From an uncultured Lentisphaeria bacterium (lineage in GTDB: Bacteria; Verrucomicrobiota; Lentisphaeria; Victivallales; Victivallaceae): a stretch of DNA of 42,751 bases. Of this stretch, positions 27,403 through 37,255 are shown one piece after another (the first letter of the stretch is position 1; the number at the start of each line of letters is the position of its first letter). Made by a program: the position numbers and the translations under genes. The notes under the pieces were generated by a model. The model saw only the letters and a list, made by a program, of their open reading frames with translations, did no database searches and was not told the DNA's origin. The DNA lies in assembly GCA_903863035.1 (NCBI GenBank), contig CAIPAT010000053.1:1-42751 (forward strand). The letters are read 5' to 3'.

Positions 27403-28557
27403 ATGGAGACAATTATAATGACGGCATCTTTACTGGCAATTCAGACGCTTGGCGGCGGAATGGCGCTTGATGTGTATTTCGGAACTTATACCGATAAAAA
27501 CAAGTCCGAGGGTATCTACCGTTCAACGCTGGATATGGAAAACGGCAGGTTGTCGGAACCGGAGCTGGCGGTAAGGGCGGCGAATCCTAGTTTTATTGAA
27601 ATTCACCCGAACGGCAAGTTTCTTTATGCGGCGGCTGAAGGCAAGACGGGGTTGGTGAGGGCGTATGGAATTGAACCGGCGACCAGAAAACTCAAGTTAT
27701 TGAACGAGTGTTCTTCCGGAGGCAGCGGGCCGTGTCACATTTCTATTGACCGTGAAGGCAAAGTTTTGCTGGCGGCAAATTACGGAAGCGGCAGCATTGC
27801 GTCTATTCCAATAAATGCGGATGGAACTTTGTCCGCTCCGGCCAGTGTTATCCAGCACAAAGGTTCCAGCATTAATCCAAAACGTCAGAAAGAGCCGCAT
27901 GCGCACAGCATCAATCCCAGCCCCGATGGCCGTTTTGCTTTTGCCGCAGACCTGGGACTGGATAAAATCATGATTTATAAATTGGATTCAGCAACCGGTA
28001 AACTGGATGCAAATACGCCGGAATCTGCCAAAGTCAAGGCAGGCGCCGGTCCGCGACATTTGACCTTTCATCCGGACGGCAAGTTCGCCTATGTTATCAG
28101 TGAGCTGGATGAAACGATGACCGTATATGCTTACAACGCTAAATCCGGTGCGTTAACTGAAATTCAACAGATATCCACCCTGCCGGATGATTTTAAAGGC
28201 GTAAGCTGGTGTGCCGAAGTGAGAGTTCATCCCAACGGGAAATTTCTGTACGGTTCAAATCGCGGACACGATTCGATAGTTATTTATAAGATTGATCCGG
28301 AAAAGGGGACATTGACGCTGTCCGGATTTCAGAATGCCGGCATTAAAAATCCGCGTAATTTCAATCTGGATCCGTCAGGGCGTTTCTGTATTGTTGCCAA
28401 TCAGGATTCTGGCAGTGTCTGCACTTTTCGGGTCGATCCTGAAACTGGAGCGTTGGAACCCGCAGGCAAGCCGATAAGCATCGGTAAACCGGTTTGCGTC
28501 CGTTTCCTGCTGAAATCTATTGATTCGGCGGGAGAAATGAACCCCCGCGATTTTTAG
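27403..28557 (+). CDS. Seven-bladed beta-propeller lactonase (6-phosphogluconolactonase family)
   Basis: 384 residues. The start [15 protein letters not shown] and repeated blades with [53 protein letters not shown] and [18 protein letters not shown] match the YbhE/Pgl-type lactonase family. It probably hydrolyses 6-phosphogluconolactone or a related sugar lactone. An alternative ATG at 27418 has GGAG 9 bases upstream, while the ATG at 27403 has AAGGA at similar spacing; both are possible. It directly follows the methyltransferase gene. Its last 41 bases overlap the end of the prepilin gene on the other strand. Confidence 0.9.
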   Translation: METIIMTASLLAIQTLGGGMALDVYFGTYTDKNKSEGIYRSTLDMENGRLSEPELAVRAANPSFIEIHPNGKFLYAAAEGKTGLVRAYGIEPATRKLKLLNECSSGGSGPCHISIDREGKVLLAANYGSGSIASIPINADGTLSAPASVIQHKGSSINPKRQKEPHAHSINPSPDGRFAFAADLGLDKIMIYKLDSATGKLDANTPESAKVKAGAGPRHLTFHPDGKFAYVISELDETMTVYAYNAKSGALTEIQQISTLPDDFKGVSWCAEVRVHPNGKFLYGSNRGHDSIVIYKIDPEKGTLTLSGFQNAGIKNPRNFNLDPSGRFCIVANQDSGSVCTFRVDPETGALEPAGKPISIGKPVCVRFLLKSIDSAGEMNPRDF

Positions 28558-29074
28558 CATCATACCAGTTTTTATCAGAGAATCCTTTGACATGACCGCC
28601 GATAAACAGAATATTGCCATAATCAATATGATTAGACACTCTCTGCGGGTTAGACGTTCTGTCGGAGGAAATAGCCGAGTCAGGACGTCCGTATCGATCG
28701 GAGGAGCCTTCCATCATACCCGGGGCCATCGCAAAGTCCGTATTGGTATCGTCCAGCGAGGAATTACTGCTTCCAGGATGGTTTTGAAGCGTTGCTGTAG
28801 TGGGACAGGTATAAATTTTGTAATGAGTCAGAAAACTGAATCTGCGCAACATTTCAAGCCCGTCGCAGGCTCCTTTATCCGGGAAGCGCTGGGAATAGTC
28901 CAGCGCGTACTGTTTCAATGCCAGTCCGACTTGTTTCAGATGCGACATGCAGCCAATGCGGCGCGCTTTTTCTCTTGACTTGCCCAGTGCAGGCAGCATT
29001 ATTCCCATCAGGATCGCAATGATAGCGATCACAACCAGGAGTTCCACGAGTGTGAAACGTATTTTATTAAGCAT
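28517..29074 (-). CDS. Prepilin-like secreted protein, isolated copy
   Basis: 185 residues. The leader MLNKIR is followed by [16 protein letters not shown], with Arg instead of Gly at -1. The body has the family's early [22 protein letters not shown] helix and late [16 protein letters not shown] motif. It is shorter than its relatives here. The gene converges on and overlaps the lactonase gene by 41 bases. Its promoter (29122-29159) carries the same AGTATAC box as the two regulator promoters, so it probably belongs to their regulon. GAGGAG precedes the ATG. Confidence 0.85.
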   Translation of the reverse strand: MLNKIRFTLVELLVVIAIIAILMGIMLPALGKSREKARRIGCMSHLKQVGLALKQYALDYSQRFPDKGACDGLEMLRRFSFLTHYKIYTCPTTATLQNHPGSSNSSLDDTNTDFAMAPGMMEGSSDRYGRPDSAISSDRTSNPQRVSNHIDYGNILFIGGHVKGFSDKNWYDAKNRGGSFLPPNQ

Positions 29075-29121
29075 AATAATTTACTCCTCAAGATTAATTC
29101 ATGGTACTCGAACTTTCCTTT

Positions 29122-29159
29122 ATTCTAGCATAAAAATAACAAAAAAGCAATAGTATACT
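29122..29159 (-). promoter_or_regulatory. Promoter of the isolated prepilin gene with an AGTATAC operator candidate
   Basis: On the minus strand TTGCTT (29145-29150) and TAGAAT (29122-29127) are 17 bases apart. AGTATAC (29153-29159) lies 2 bases upstream of the -35. The string AGTATAC-TATTGCT recurs, with one extra C, at the promoter of the second regulator (39493-39499 and on). Confidence 0.6.
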
Positions 29160-29183
29160 GATTTATAGTTTATAATAAAAGCT

Positions 29184-29225
29184 AAAAAAAATAGTTCCGG
29201 TTTTTCAGCAAAAACCGGAACTATT
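29184..29225 (-). terminator. Strong terminator of the giant hydrolase operon
   Basis: A perfect 16-bp stem (29190-29205 with 29210-29225) with loop CAGC is followed on the minus strand by a run of T (complement of 29184-29190). It lies 19 bases beyond the stop codon of the 1812-residue gene. Confidence 0.85.
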
Positions 29226-29243
29226 AAAAACACAATTCAGAAC

Positions 29244-32200
29244 TTACCAGCACCAGAAGAAATAGTTGGTATACTTCGAGCGCATGAACTCATACGGGAA
29301 CAGCATGTCCTGATTCTGTCCTTCGATTTCAAAACGCACCGGTTTGCGGTGAATACCGGCGACCCCGCTGTTGTTGAATATCTGAATGGCAATGAAATTG
29401 TCCGCTCCCGGCTTAAATGCACCGGCAGGCAGTTCCCATAATCTGGCGCCGCGGCCGCCCATATGGGCGTTGTAGACCTCGACTGGCGGCGGCATCTTTT
29501 TGCCGTTCAGCCAAAGCGTGGTCTGATGGTCGGACGCTTTGTACGTTGCTATATCTCTGACACCATTGATTTCGAAATATAATTTTACGTCCTTTACCGA
29601 TTCCGGCAGCGTAATCCGGCGAAAATACCAGCCGAAGCCATCATAAGCCGATTCCGGCGCTGCATTCATATGCGGATTTTTATCATTCACGCCCTGCTCT
29701 TCCCAGATTTGTCCGGTAAGAATACTTCGTGGTTGACGGCCGCCGAACTGACCATTCTGGAAACCTGTTTTTTCCCCGCTGCCGTCTGGATCGGTCATGA
29801 ACGTCCAGTTGCCTTCGGAGATGTCCAGCGGAGGAATCTTCCAGCTTGCAGTGAAACGATTCTGCAATTTCAGATTGGAGAAAACCATCGACCAGATGCG
29901 CCAGGCTTTGCGTTGCTCTTCAGTACTGGTCAGGCTGTATGGGTTGGCCCCGCATAGAATCAGATTGCTGCGTCCGCTTTTAAATACGGCGGCAACGCCC
30001 TGAGCAGATGCCCATTCCCTGCTCATTCCCGAGACTGCATTTTTCAGATTGAACGATTGAAGCTCCGGATTTTCAAAGAAATAGAAGTCCGTATCAGTAA
30101 GTCCGGCAAAGAACGGAGAAACCGCTTCGCCTAGCCGGTCTGCACCCGGTAGCAGACTTTTCTGCAGGAAAAGTTGATAGAATGTATTGTTCCAGTAATG
30201 CGGATAGGTGAGGGTCTGAATACGGTTCTTTTTAACCGCAATGGCTGACGGCAGGAAATTGGAAAATGGCAGTACTACCACCGATTTAAACGCTGCCAGT
30301 TCCGCATCGGCCACCGTGGCGTTATCCCCGATTACCGCAACTTCGGCAGCTGCGGTACCTTTTGCATCAATTCCCAGCCGGTTCAAAAACTTCAAGCCCT
30401 TCTCTCCGCCGAAGTATTTAACTGACGGAAGCATTACATCATGTTTATCATTGAGCATATAGAGTAACAGATTGTTGACCAGTCGCGTAGCAGCCGGGTC
30501 CAATCCGTAACGATCAGTAACGTCCACCTGACAAAGAATTGCTTTGCCCCTGCCGGAGCGTAATTCCAGCAACGCGGTTTCTTCCAGGTCATAACCGCAG
30601 TTGAGAATCGGAGTAAAGCTGCCATAGCATGGCTTGTCCATCACATACGCCGCAGCAATGCCTTCATTGGTCAAATGCGGTGTTTCCAGACCTGGACCAT
30701 GGTTATTACGGTAATACTTAGACGGCCGCTTTTCTGACGGTACGGTGCCTGCTCTGCCGCGCAGATATGCCAGATCTATATCATCAAGTCCCGCTACTGC
30801 CGGATGCATTTTATCCGCGATAAACAGATGTTCAATACGGCGTTCACGCAGTCTCCAATCGAGCAGTCCAGCGTCTGTCTGCTCGAAAATCAGCGCTTTA
30901 CCGCCACGATCAATAAAGTTCTTCATGGTATCGCCGTCAGTCTGTCTGCTCAGTGCGCCGCGCTCGACAATCAACAGTTTAATATCCTCTGGAATTGCCT
31001 GCCGGATATCTACCGGACTGAACTTCAAGCCGGTTTTAGCGGTCAGCGTTTTTCCGTCAGCTGCCAGACCGATTTTCACATCTGGATGCTCAGACTGCCA
31101 TGTTGCCAAATTCAGCACTACATAACCGTTTTCTGCCACATTCCGGTGCGGAAAAACAGTGATTTTAAAAGCATCGCCGCGGACTTTGCCGTCTTTGTCA
31201 GTGTATGACAGCCGGATCACCGCAGGCGTTTTTGCCGTAACTTCCGGCAGTGTGAATTCGAACGGACGCTGAATTATTCCGCCCTGCGCCGCATCTATTG
31301 TTACAGTTTCCTTTTTGACATTACGACCATTAACATCCATGGACAGTTCGAAAACCTGGCTTACGGCATTCTCCGTATCATTGATTGTCACAATTTGCTT
31401 ACTGACGGCATCGCCGCCGTAATAATTGTGATCCTGCGCATAAACATGTCCGCTTTCACCGCCGATATAGGCGAAAAACGGCTGCATTTCATTTTCGTAG
31501 ATGGCCGTATATTCAGAAGCTACAGGCTTGATTTTACCCTGTCCGTATTGTTCCGGCCATTGCCAGCGGGCAATGGCGCGGAGCCGGTAATACCAGCTGT
31601 TCATGCGCATCCAGTTGTCTTCCACCACCTGATCGTAAGGCAGCATGAAATATTTATAGGAAAGTTGCCGGTTATCCTTAATATCCAGGGCCTTTACAGT
31701 GTTTGCCGGGGCTAGAAAGATATCATCATCCACCCATGCGGTGAAACCGTCAATTCCGGCCGTCCTGAAACCGCGCAGCGATCCCTGATGAAACATGGCG
31801 CCCCACTGTTGCCAGTTGTCAAATACTTTATTGCCAAGATAGCGGGCGCCGATTTCATGCACCAGCAGACGCTGCACCATACGCCCGTTTTCTATCGGAA
31901 ACTTATCGTGCGGATGAGCGGCATCCATCGTAGTCAGATTGGTGGTACCGGCCTCATAAATAAAATGCGGCAGTTTCTTCTCCTCCCGTTCCGACCATGG
32001 GGCATAATACATGACGCGGTCAATCAGGTTCAACTCGTTACAGGGATACTGATGGGAGTTTTTCATCGAACCCGGCAGATTGCCGGTCCCCTGGGAAATA
32101 TATGGACGGGTCGGGTCTACTGTCTGGAACAAATTGAACCGTCTTTTGAGAAATGCATACAGATTCAGCGCTTCCTGGCTGTCCGGCATAAAATTATCAT

Positions 32201-34682
32201 CCATGGCAAACGGATTATGGGCAAAACCGTTAATATCAAGCTGACCGTAAGGATCACTGATATAAGCGATCACAGACGGATGATTCCTGAAACGTCTTAT
32301 TTCCGCAACGGTTTCCGGGTCGGAAAACGCATGGTTTATCGGAGCCATGACCATAAATCCATAACGGTCGAGCAACTCATACAAGGCGTTATTATAGCCA
32401 TCGGACATGGAATGCAGATAGATGAAATTGAACCCGAATTTTTTCAGGTTTTGCAGTCGTTCCGGGTCGTATACTCCGGATGGATTAGTAGCATATGCAG
32501 CACGCATCCGCATAATTTTATTATTGACCAGAAAATGACCGTCTTTTATCTCGTACCGCCGGAAACCGAATTCAACGCTCTTTTCCTGAACAGTTCCTGC
32601 TTCTGCCGTGATTTTGACATTCAGCTTATACATTTCAGGTTTTTCCGGTGACCAAGGCCGGAAATCTTTGCACACTCCGGAAACTTCGGTAACTCCGTTA
32701 TCGCTGACAACCTTTTTCGCGGTTGCGACGGTCCGGCCATCCTTATCCAGAACTGCGCATGATACCGTGCCTTTCCCGGAAAGTGTTGATTCCACCACGA
32801 TATCAAACTTTCCATCAATCCCGTCAGCTTTTTTTACCCAGATATCCTTGATCACCGGACGATGTTTAAAGGCTTCCAGATAGATGTCTCCATTAATTCC
32901 GATGCCGTTACCGATGGTAATGCCTGGATAAACCGCTGTGAACAGCATTAAATCAATACGATTGGGTTTGCCATACTCCAGTTGCGAGGTAACATCCAGC
33001 GAAGGATTCGAAGTCGTAACCGTGCCGATAAATTTTCCGTTCAGATATACCGCTGCTTCCTTGTAGACGTATTCAAGGTTCAGCTTGATCGTTTGGCCCT
33101 GCAATGAAGAGTCCGGCACAAACATGCGTTCATACCAGAAAAAAGACCGCTTTTCAGCGCCGAAATCCGACCAACTGCCTTCGATATTGGATAATTGTCC
33201 GGGATTCTTAGTATCCGGTCTGAACACCGGACAATACCAGCCGATTCCCATCGGCAATGGCATATAAACCCATTTGTCCGGCGCTGGTGACATATTCTCG
33301 TTATCCGCGCCTTGTACTGCCCATAACGAATTAAGATAAATCCGCTTAGTAGTTGAACTGATATCTTGGCAATATACCTGATTGTCATCCCATATTTTAA
33401 TTTTTTTGCCACCGGTGTATTTTGTCGGCCAGAATAAATCCGCCGCCGGGCTGCCGAAAGTCAGGTCGCGCGTCTTCTCATCAGCGACAAACTCCAGATA
33501 TCCTTTCTTGAAATTCTTGAAAGTGGCGTGAGGTTTCAGGTTGTCCGGCGTGGCAATCAGCCCCAGTCCGGTACTGTCGTTCAGCTTAATATCATAGGCC
33601 ATCAACTGGCCTTTTTCCGGATTCCAGCCGGGAAACGCGCTGACCGGAATGGCCGCTTCCAGAACATAGCCGCTGGTCTGTTTTCCGTTGACCAGCAGAC
33701 TGTTCCTAACCAGTTTAGTTTCTATTTTTGCATTGGATTTCGCGCCTTTCACGAACACCAGCGGCGGATTATTATTTGATCCGCAGTCAAAAATTATCTG
33801 CATCCCCTTACTGCCGAAAGAGGCTTCCCCCGTCAGTTCTTTTTTCTTTATTCCAGGAACTAAAAACAGTTCTATAGAATCATTATTCCAAGATTCAACG
33901 CTGGCGCCGCCCGCGGAAGTTTCGTCGGCGACAATCGCCAGAAAATAAATGTTGGCATCGTCTTTCATCAAGGCAAACTGTCCGGAAAGCTGTTCCGGGC
34001 CTTTCCACTGCGGACCTCCAGGAATAACGAATTTCGCCTTGTCCAGTTTAATGAAATCAGGCGGCGTCCAATTGTAAAGGTTGTCTTCATATCCCCAGTC
34101 TTTGCGATACAAACTGTCAATCGCCACGCCGGCGGTCGGGCGGGGAATAACATACATATCCTGTGTGTCAATTACATTTATCCCAGCTACAGTGGCAGTA
34201 AAACCTTCCTTGGTTGTGTCGAATTCCCAGATGCCGAATCCGATACTTATATTTTTCACCTTGCTCAAGTCGGGATTGCCTTTGACTTTCATGGATGAGC
34301 GGTCGAAAATGAATTTCTTGAAATCCTTGCCCGCAGCTTCCTTATACCAGGTTCCGGTCAGCGAGCCACCTTCGCACTCTATTCCCATCATGATGTGTGT
34401 CGAATGATCGGATTTGACTGAAAATTCAATGCTTTTGAAGTCTTTGAACTCCACCGGAGGACGGAAAGTATAAACGGCGCAGGCATAGTTGTCTTTTTTC
34501 GGAGTAGTTCCAGACATGAACTTGAACCCGGTCTCGTCGCCCAGCGCGTTTGGCTCAATGCCAACCGTAATTTTATTGGAACTGCCGCCGCCAACCCACT
34601 TGGCATGGTCAAATTCTATCCCCCATGCCCCTGAAACCGTTGTTGCCAACAGCAGAGTTGTGTAAATCCATCTTGATATCAT
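29244..34682 (-). CDS. Giant secreted GH2-like enzyme with carbohydrate-binding and GATase-like domains
   Basis: 1812 residues. A signal peptide ends SGAWG (about 21). Then come a CIA30/CBM-like sandwich (22-175), a CBM9-like domain (about 185-410), a GH2 jelly roll (about 440-610), a GH2 Ig-like domain (to about 715) and a TIM barrel (about 716-1080). Further on are an Ig-like domain, a GATase/beta-galactosidase middle-type domain (about 1240-1420), a second similar segment and a C-terminal galactose-binding fold (about 1600-1790). E910 in FIYEAGT fits the GH2 nucleophile. The acid/base motif is abnormal: after HPSVI, where NE is expected, it reads AYISDPYG (D810). It may use Asp, be inactive, or bind only. 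GGAGGA precedes the ATG. It is last in a four-gene unit. Confidence 0.85.
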   Translation of the reverse strand: MISRWIYTTLLLATTVSGAWGIEFDHAKWVGGGSSNKITVGIEPNALGDETGFKFMSGTTPKKDNYACAVYTFRPPVEFKDFKSIEFSVKSDHSTHIMMGIECEGGSLTGTWYKEAAGKDFKKFIFDRSSMKVKGNPDLSKVKNISIGFGIWEFDTTKEGFTATVAGINVIDTQDMYVIPRPTAGVAIDSLYRKDWGYEDNLYNWTPPDFIKLDKAKFVIPGGPQWKGPEQLSGQFALMKDDANIYFLAIVADETSAGGASVESWNNDSIELFLVPGIKKKELTGEASFGSKGMQIIFDCGSNNNPPLVFVKGAKSNAKIETKLVRNSLLVNGKQTSGYVLEAAIPVSAFPGWNPEKGQLMAYDIKLNDSTGLGLIATPDNLKPHATFKNFKKGYLEFVADEKTRDLTFGSPAADLFWPTKYTGGKKIKIWDDNQVYCQDISSTTKRIYLNSLWAVQGADNENMSPAPDKWVYMPLPMGIGWYCPVFRPDTKNPGQLSNIEGSWSDFGAEKRSFFWYERMFVPDSSLQGQTIKLNLEYVYKEAAVYLNGKFIGTVTTSNPSLDVTSQLEYGKPNRIDLMLFTAVYPGITIGNGIGINGDIYLEAFKHRPVIKDIWVKKADGIDGKFDIVVESTLSGKGTVSCAVLDKDGRTVATAKKVVSDNGVTEVSGVCKDFRPWSPEKPEMYKLNVKITAEAGTVQEKSVEFGFRRYEIKDGHFLVNNKIMRMRAAYATNPSGVYDPERLQNLKKFGFNFIYLHSMSDGYNNALYELLDRYGFMVMAPINHAFSDPETVAEIRRFRNHPSVIAYISDPYGQLDINGFAHNPFAMDDNFMPDSQEALNLYAFLKRRFNLFQTVDPTRPYISQGTGNLPGSMKNSHQYPCNELNLIDRVMYYAPWSEREEKKLPHFIYEAGTTNLTTMDAAHPHDKFPIENGRMVQRLLVHEIGARYLGNKVFDNWQQWGAMFHQGSLRGFRTAGIDGFTAWVDDDIFLAPANTVKALDIKDNRQLSYKYFMLPYDQVVEDNWMRMNSWYYRLRAIARWQWPEQYGQGKIKPVASEYTAIYENEMQPFFAYIGGESGHVYAQDHNYYGGDAVSKQIVTINDTENAVSQVFELSMDVNGRNVKKETVTIDAAQGGIIQRPFEFTLPEVTAKTPAVIRLSYTDKDGKVRGDAFKITVFPHRNVAENGYVVLNLATWQSEHPDVKIGLAADGKTLTAKTGLKFSPVDIRQAIPEDIKLLIVERGALSRQTDGDTMKNFIDRGGKALIFEQTDAGLLDWRLRERRIEHLFIADKMHPAVAGLDDIDLAYLRGRAGTVPSEKRPSKYYRNNHGPGLETPHLTNEGIAAAYVMDKPCYGSFTPILNCGYDLEETALLELRSGRGKAILCQVDVTDRYGLDPAATRLVNNLLLYMLNDKHDVMLPSVKYFGGEKGLKFLNRLGIDAKGTAAAEVAVIGDNATVADAELAAFKSVVVLPFSNFLPSAIAVKKNRIQTLTYPHYWNNTFYQLFLQKSLLPGADRLGEAVSPFFAGLTDTDFYFFENPELQSFNLKNAVSGMSREWASAQGVAAVFKSGRSNLILCGANPYSLTSTEEQRKAWRIWSMVFSNLKLQNRFTASWKIPPLDISEGNWTFMTDPDGSGEKTGFQNGQFGGRQPRSILTGQIWEEQGVNDKNPHMNAAPESAYDGFGWYFRRITLPESVKDVKLYFEINGVRDIATYKASDHQTTLWLNGKKMPPPVEVYNAHMGGRGARLWELPAGAFKPGADNFIAIQIFNNSGVAGIHRKPVRFEIEGQNQDMLFPYEFMRSKYTNYFFWCW

Positions 34683-34794
34683 TATATTCCTCCAAACTCT
34701 TGGTTAATTTCTCAATCTGTTAATATCAGGCAGAATCATAAAATTACCAGTCATAGCGATGACATGAACTGGGAATCAAGAACCACCTGCCATG

Positions 34795-35340
34795 TTACTT
34801 CTGTGTGTATGCTGCCGGAGAATCAATAACCTTGATTCCGGCAACTATTGCGGTAAAACCTTCTTTGGTGGTGTCGAACTCCCAGGTGCCGAAGCCGATA
34901 GCCAAAGCCTTTACTTTGCTCAAGTCCGGCTTGCCGTTGATTTTCATGGAAGCTCGGTTGAAAGTGAATTTTTTGAATTCATTTCCGGCTGTTTCCTGAC
35001 GCCAGGATCCGACCAGCGAACCGCCTTCGCAATCCAGCGATACCATGATGCTGATGGTATGGTCGGTTTTAACCGAAAATTCAATACTCTTAAAACCGGT
35101 CATTTCAGCCGGCGATTTGAAAGTCTGGGAAGTGCAGGCAAACGTTTCTTTTTTCGGCGCCGGTTCGGCCGTGAACTTTAATCCTGCTTCGTCGCCCATC
35201 GCGTTCGGTTCCGCCGTCACCAATACCTTGGCGGAAGTGCCGCCGCCATACCAGGCGGTGTAATCAAACTCGATTCCCCATGTCGCTGAAACTATTGTCA
35301 TAAACATCACGGCTATGCAAGTCAATCTTGTCATCATCAT
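34795..35340 (-). CDS. Small secreted CBM-like protein, stand-alone copy of the giant enzyme's N-terminal domain
   Basis: 181 residues: a signal peptide ending SATWG (about 22) and one beta-sandwich. The whole mature protein aligns end to end with residues 22-175 of the giant hydrolase downstream. Shared blocks are EPNAxGDExGxKF, FKSIEFSVKxDH, CEGGSLxGxW and GxWEFDTTKEGFTA. The fold looks like CIA30/CBM11-type galactose-binding domains, so a glycan-binding role is inferred. It lies 21 bases behind the prepilin gene and 112 before the giant gene. TGGAGA precedes the ATG. Duplication within the locus, or loss of the rest of an enzyme, could explain it. Confidence 0.82.
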   Translation of the reverse strand: MMMTRLTCIAVMFMTIVSATWGIEFDYTAWYGGGTSAKVLVTAEPNAMGDEAGLKFTAEPAPKKETFACTSQTFKSPAEMTGFKSIEFSVKTDHTISIMVSLDCEGGSLVGSWRQETAGNEFKKFTFNRASMKINGKPDLSKVKALAIGFGTWEFDTTKEGFTAIVAGIKVIDSPAAYTQK

Positions 35341-35361
35341 TTTTCTCCATAATTTATAGTA

Positions 35362-36087
35362 TTAGTTTCTAAAATCTTGAACTTTGTCCGGATAAAAGAA
35401 GTAAGCTCCGCTGCCAGATATGCCGAACGGCGCCTTGATCGCTTTGGCATGAAGATCGCCGAAGAGAAAGTTTCCATAGCCATTATGCAACGCATAGACC
35501 TTATATTGCGGCGCGGTCAAATCATAGGCGTAATCACTTTGATAAGCATGTCCATTAAACATTATTTCCGCGCAATCCGCCATCAATACCGAACCTCCGA
35601 GCCCTTTTTTGTCCTTGCTGATTTTGCTGAGTCGATTGAATGTCATCCAGTCTTCATTAAAATTAGGCGGGGTTCCAGATGTTTTGCCGTTAAGACCATA
35701 TCCGACATAATCTGTAACGCTCCACAATGCCTGCACTTTGGGATTAGGAATCGTCGGACAGTTAAACACATTATTCTTGGATGTGTTGACTTTGGCGGGA
35801 GTACACTTGCTCCCTGCATAGCCCTGAGTTTGGAGCACCCGGTTCCAGGAATATCCGAAAAGATTGCTGCCGGTAGAATCGTAGGCTTTTATGATCCAGT
35901 CTTTATGGTCGTTTGCATAAAACGCCAGGCCAAGTCCGATCTGCTTATGATTGTTCAGGCATTTAACTGAACGCGCTTTTTCTCTGGCTTTGCCAAGCGC
36001 CGGCAGCAGCATTGAGGCTAAAATAGCGATGATGGCGATCACCACGAGGAGCTCTATGAGCGTAAAATTTCTTTTTTTCATTTTCAC
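35362..36087 (-). CDS. Prepilin-like secreted protein, module copy 1
   Basis: 241 residues. The leader MKMKKRN has Asn at -1 and is followed by [16 protein letters not shown] and [19 protein letters not shown]. The later motif [17 protein letters not shown] is the DUF1559-type equivalent of H-X9-DG. It is collinear with the prepilin at 37602-38351 and shares most residues, including [11 protein letters not shown] and the end xxDFRN. It follows regulator copy 1 after 93 bases and precedes the small secreted protein, probably on the same mRNA. AAGGGA lies before the ATG. Confidence 0.9.
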   Translation of the reverse strand: MKMKKRNFTLIELLVVIAIIAILASMLLPALGKAREKARSVKCLNNHKQIGLGLAFYANDHKDWIIKAYDSTGSNLFGYSWNRVLQTQGYAGSKCTPAKVNTSKNNVFNCPTIPNPKVQALWSVTDYVGYGLNGKTSGTPPNFNEDWMTFNRLSKISKDKKGLGGSVLMADCAEIMFNGHAYQSDYAYDLTAPQYKVYALHNGYGNFLFGDLHAKAIKAPFGISGSGAYFFYPDKVQDFRN

Positions 36088-36091
36088 TTTC

Positions 36092-36210
36092 CCTTAAATA
36101 TTTATGTTTAACGTTTCAAAAGTTTTTCTGAGTTACCGGTTGCGATTTTAATTCTCCTTAATAAATTTATGGTTAATGTTTCAAACGCTTTTTCTAATTA
36201 TCAGGTCCGC
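36092..36210. repeat. 64-base imperfect tandem duplication at the 3' end of regulator copy 1
   Basis: Bases 36092-36144 (CCTTAAATATTTATGTTTAA and on) repeat, with about ten differences, at 36156-36210 (CCTTAATAAATTTATGGTTA and on). The second copy includes the last codons of the regulator gene; the first is a non-coding echo of them. This extra unit explains why the regulator-prepilin gap is 93 bases here and 28 in the other module. Confidence 0.65.
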
Positions 36211-37218
36211 TTTGACGACAACGTCTTTTACCATGTCTTTCGGCAGATCTTCAGCTAGCAGGCGTACCGCCATGCGTCCCTGTTCAGCCCAGTGCGTATC
36301 CACCGTGGTCAGCGGCGGATTGAATATCTCTGAGTCGCTGGTGTTGTCAAACCCGACAACCGCCAGGTCTCCGGGGATACTGATCTTGTTTTGCGTGCAG
36401 TAATCGAAAACAAAGGACGCGAACATATCTGACATGGCAAAGACTGCGGTTGGCGGTTTTTTCATTGCCATCAGTTCCGCCATGGCCTGGGCAGTTGAAG
36501 CATGACTGATTTCGCAATTCTTCAACAGCGTCGATTCGAAACAAATCCCGCTGTCTTTCAATGCCATGAAGTAGCCCTCGAAACGTCCGGCGCCCCATTC
36601 GTCGCCGGCGGTTATCATCGCAATACGGCGATGTCCGCGTTCAATCAGATGAGACGTAGCGATGTAGCCGCCATTCACGAAATCATTCCGGACGGTTGAT
36701 ACGCCGCGGATCGGGGTCAGGCAATGGCAGCAGGAACAATTGATATTCCCGCTATCGCTGATCAAATCGGCCATCTTTTTGAAAAACTCTGGAAAATTCT
36801 GTACGATCAGCAAGTCAAGTCGTTCACCATGTTGAGCACGTTCTAAAAATTTCAACGTTACTAGTTTGGTCTCGCAACCCAACCGGATGGATTCCTCCAC
36901 AATACCTTTATATAATCCGGCGCGGACGTAACCTAAATTATTTATGGGCACTTCTTTGTCATCGAACATCACATAAATAGTTTTAAGCAGATGGGACTTG
37001 TTGACTACGCAGCCGCGGCCGCGGGATTTTTGAATCAGGTTCATTCTGGCAAGTTCGGTTAATACCCGGCGGCTGGTGATATTGCTCACTCCGAATCTGG
37101 AGGAAATCTCATCTGCGGAGTAAAACTTGTCCCCGGTTGAACTAGCGTTGTTTTTGATCTGGCTTGCCAGTTCTTCAGTTACTTTTTCCCACAGACAGCT
37201 TATTTCCTGGACTGGCAT
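36181..37218 (-). CDS. GntR/LacI hybrid transcriptional regulator, module copy 1
   Basis: 345 residues. The N-terminal winged helix-turn-helix is GntR-type (YSADEISSRFGVSNITSRRVLTEL, about 33-56, wing SRGRGC). It is joined to a LacI/periplasmic-binding-protein effector domain (about 78-345) with VRNDFVNGGYIATSHLIERGHRRIA and DLAVVGFDNTSDSE. Such regulators usually sense a sugar. It differs from the paralogue at 38380-39417 at about 52 of 345 positions; the recognition helix is identical, so both should bind the same operator. The promoter is at 37256-37301. AGGAAG lies 7 bases before the ATG. The prepilin, small secreted and giant hydrolase genes follow on the same strand. Confidence 0.92.
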   Translation of the reverse strand: MPVQEISCLWEKVTEELASQIKNNASSTGDKFYSADEISSRFGVSNITSRRVLTELARMNLIQKSRGRGCVVNKSHLLKTIYVMFDDKEVPINNLGYVRAGLYKGIVEESIRLGCETKLVTLKFLERAQHGERLDLLIVQNFPEFFKKMADLISDSGNINCSCCHCLTPIRGVSTVRNDFVNGGYIATSHLIERGHRRIAMITAGDEWGAGRFEGYFMALKDSGICFESTLLKNCEISHASTAQAMAELMAMKKPPTAVFAMSDMFASFVFDYCTQNKISIPGDLAVVGFDNTSDSEIFNPPLTTVDTHWAEQGRMAVRLLAEDLPKDMVKDVVVKADLIIRKSV

Positions 37219-37255
37219 TGTATGACTTCCTGTTTTGCCATGACTTACTGATTAT

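Noticed and set aside
31788-32651. 287-codon frame on the plus strand inside the giant hydrolase gene
   Set aside because: It lies wholly antisense to the well-supported GH2-like coding region and shows no recognisable domain.
35377-35970. 197-codon plus-strand frame opposite prepilin copy 1
   Set aside because: It is antisense to a clear prepilin gene. A similar antisense frame opposite copy 2 only reflects the paralogy.
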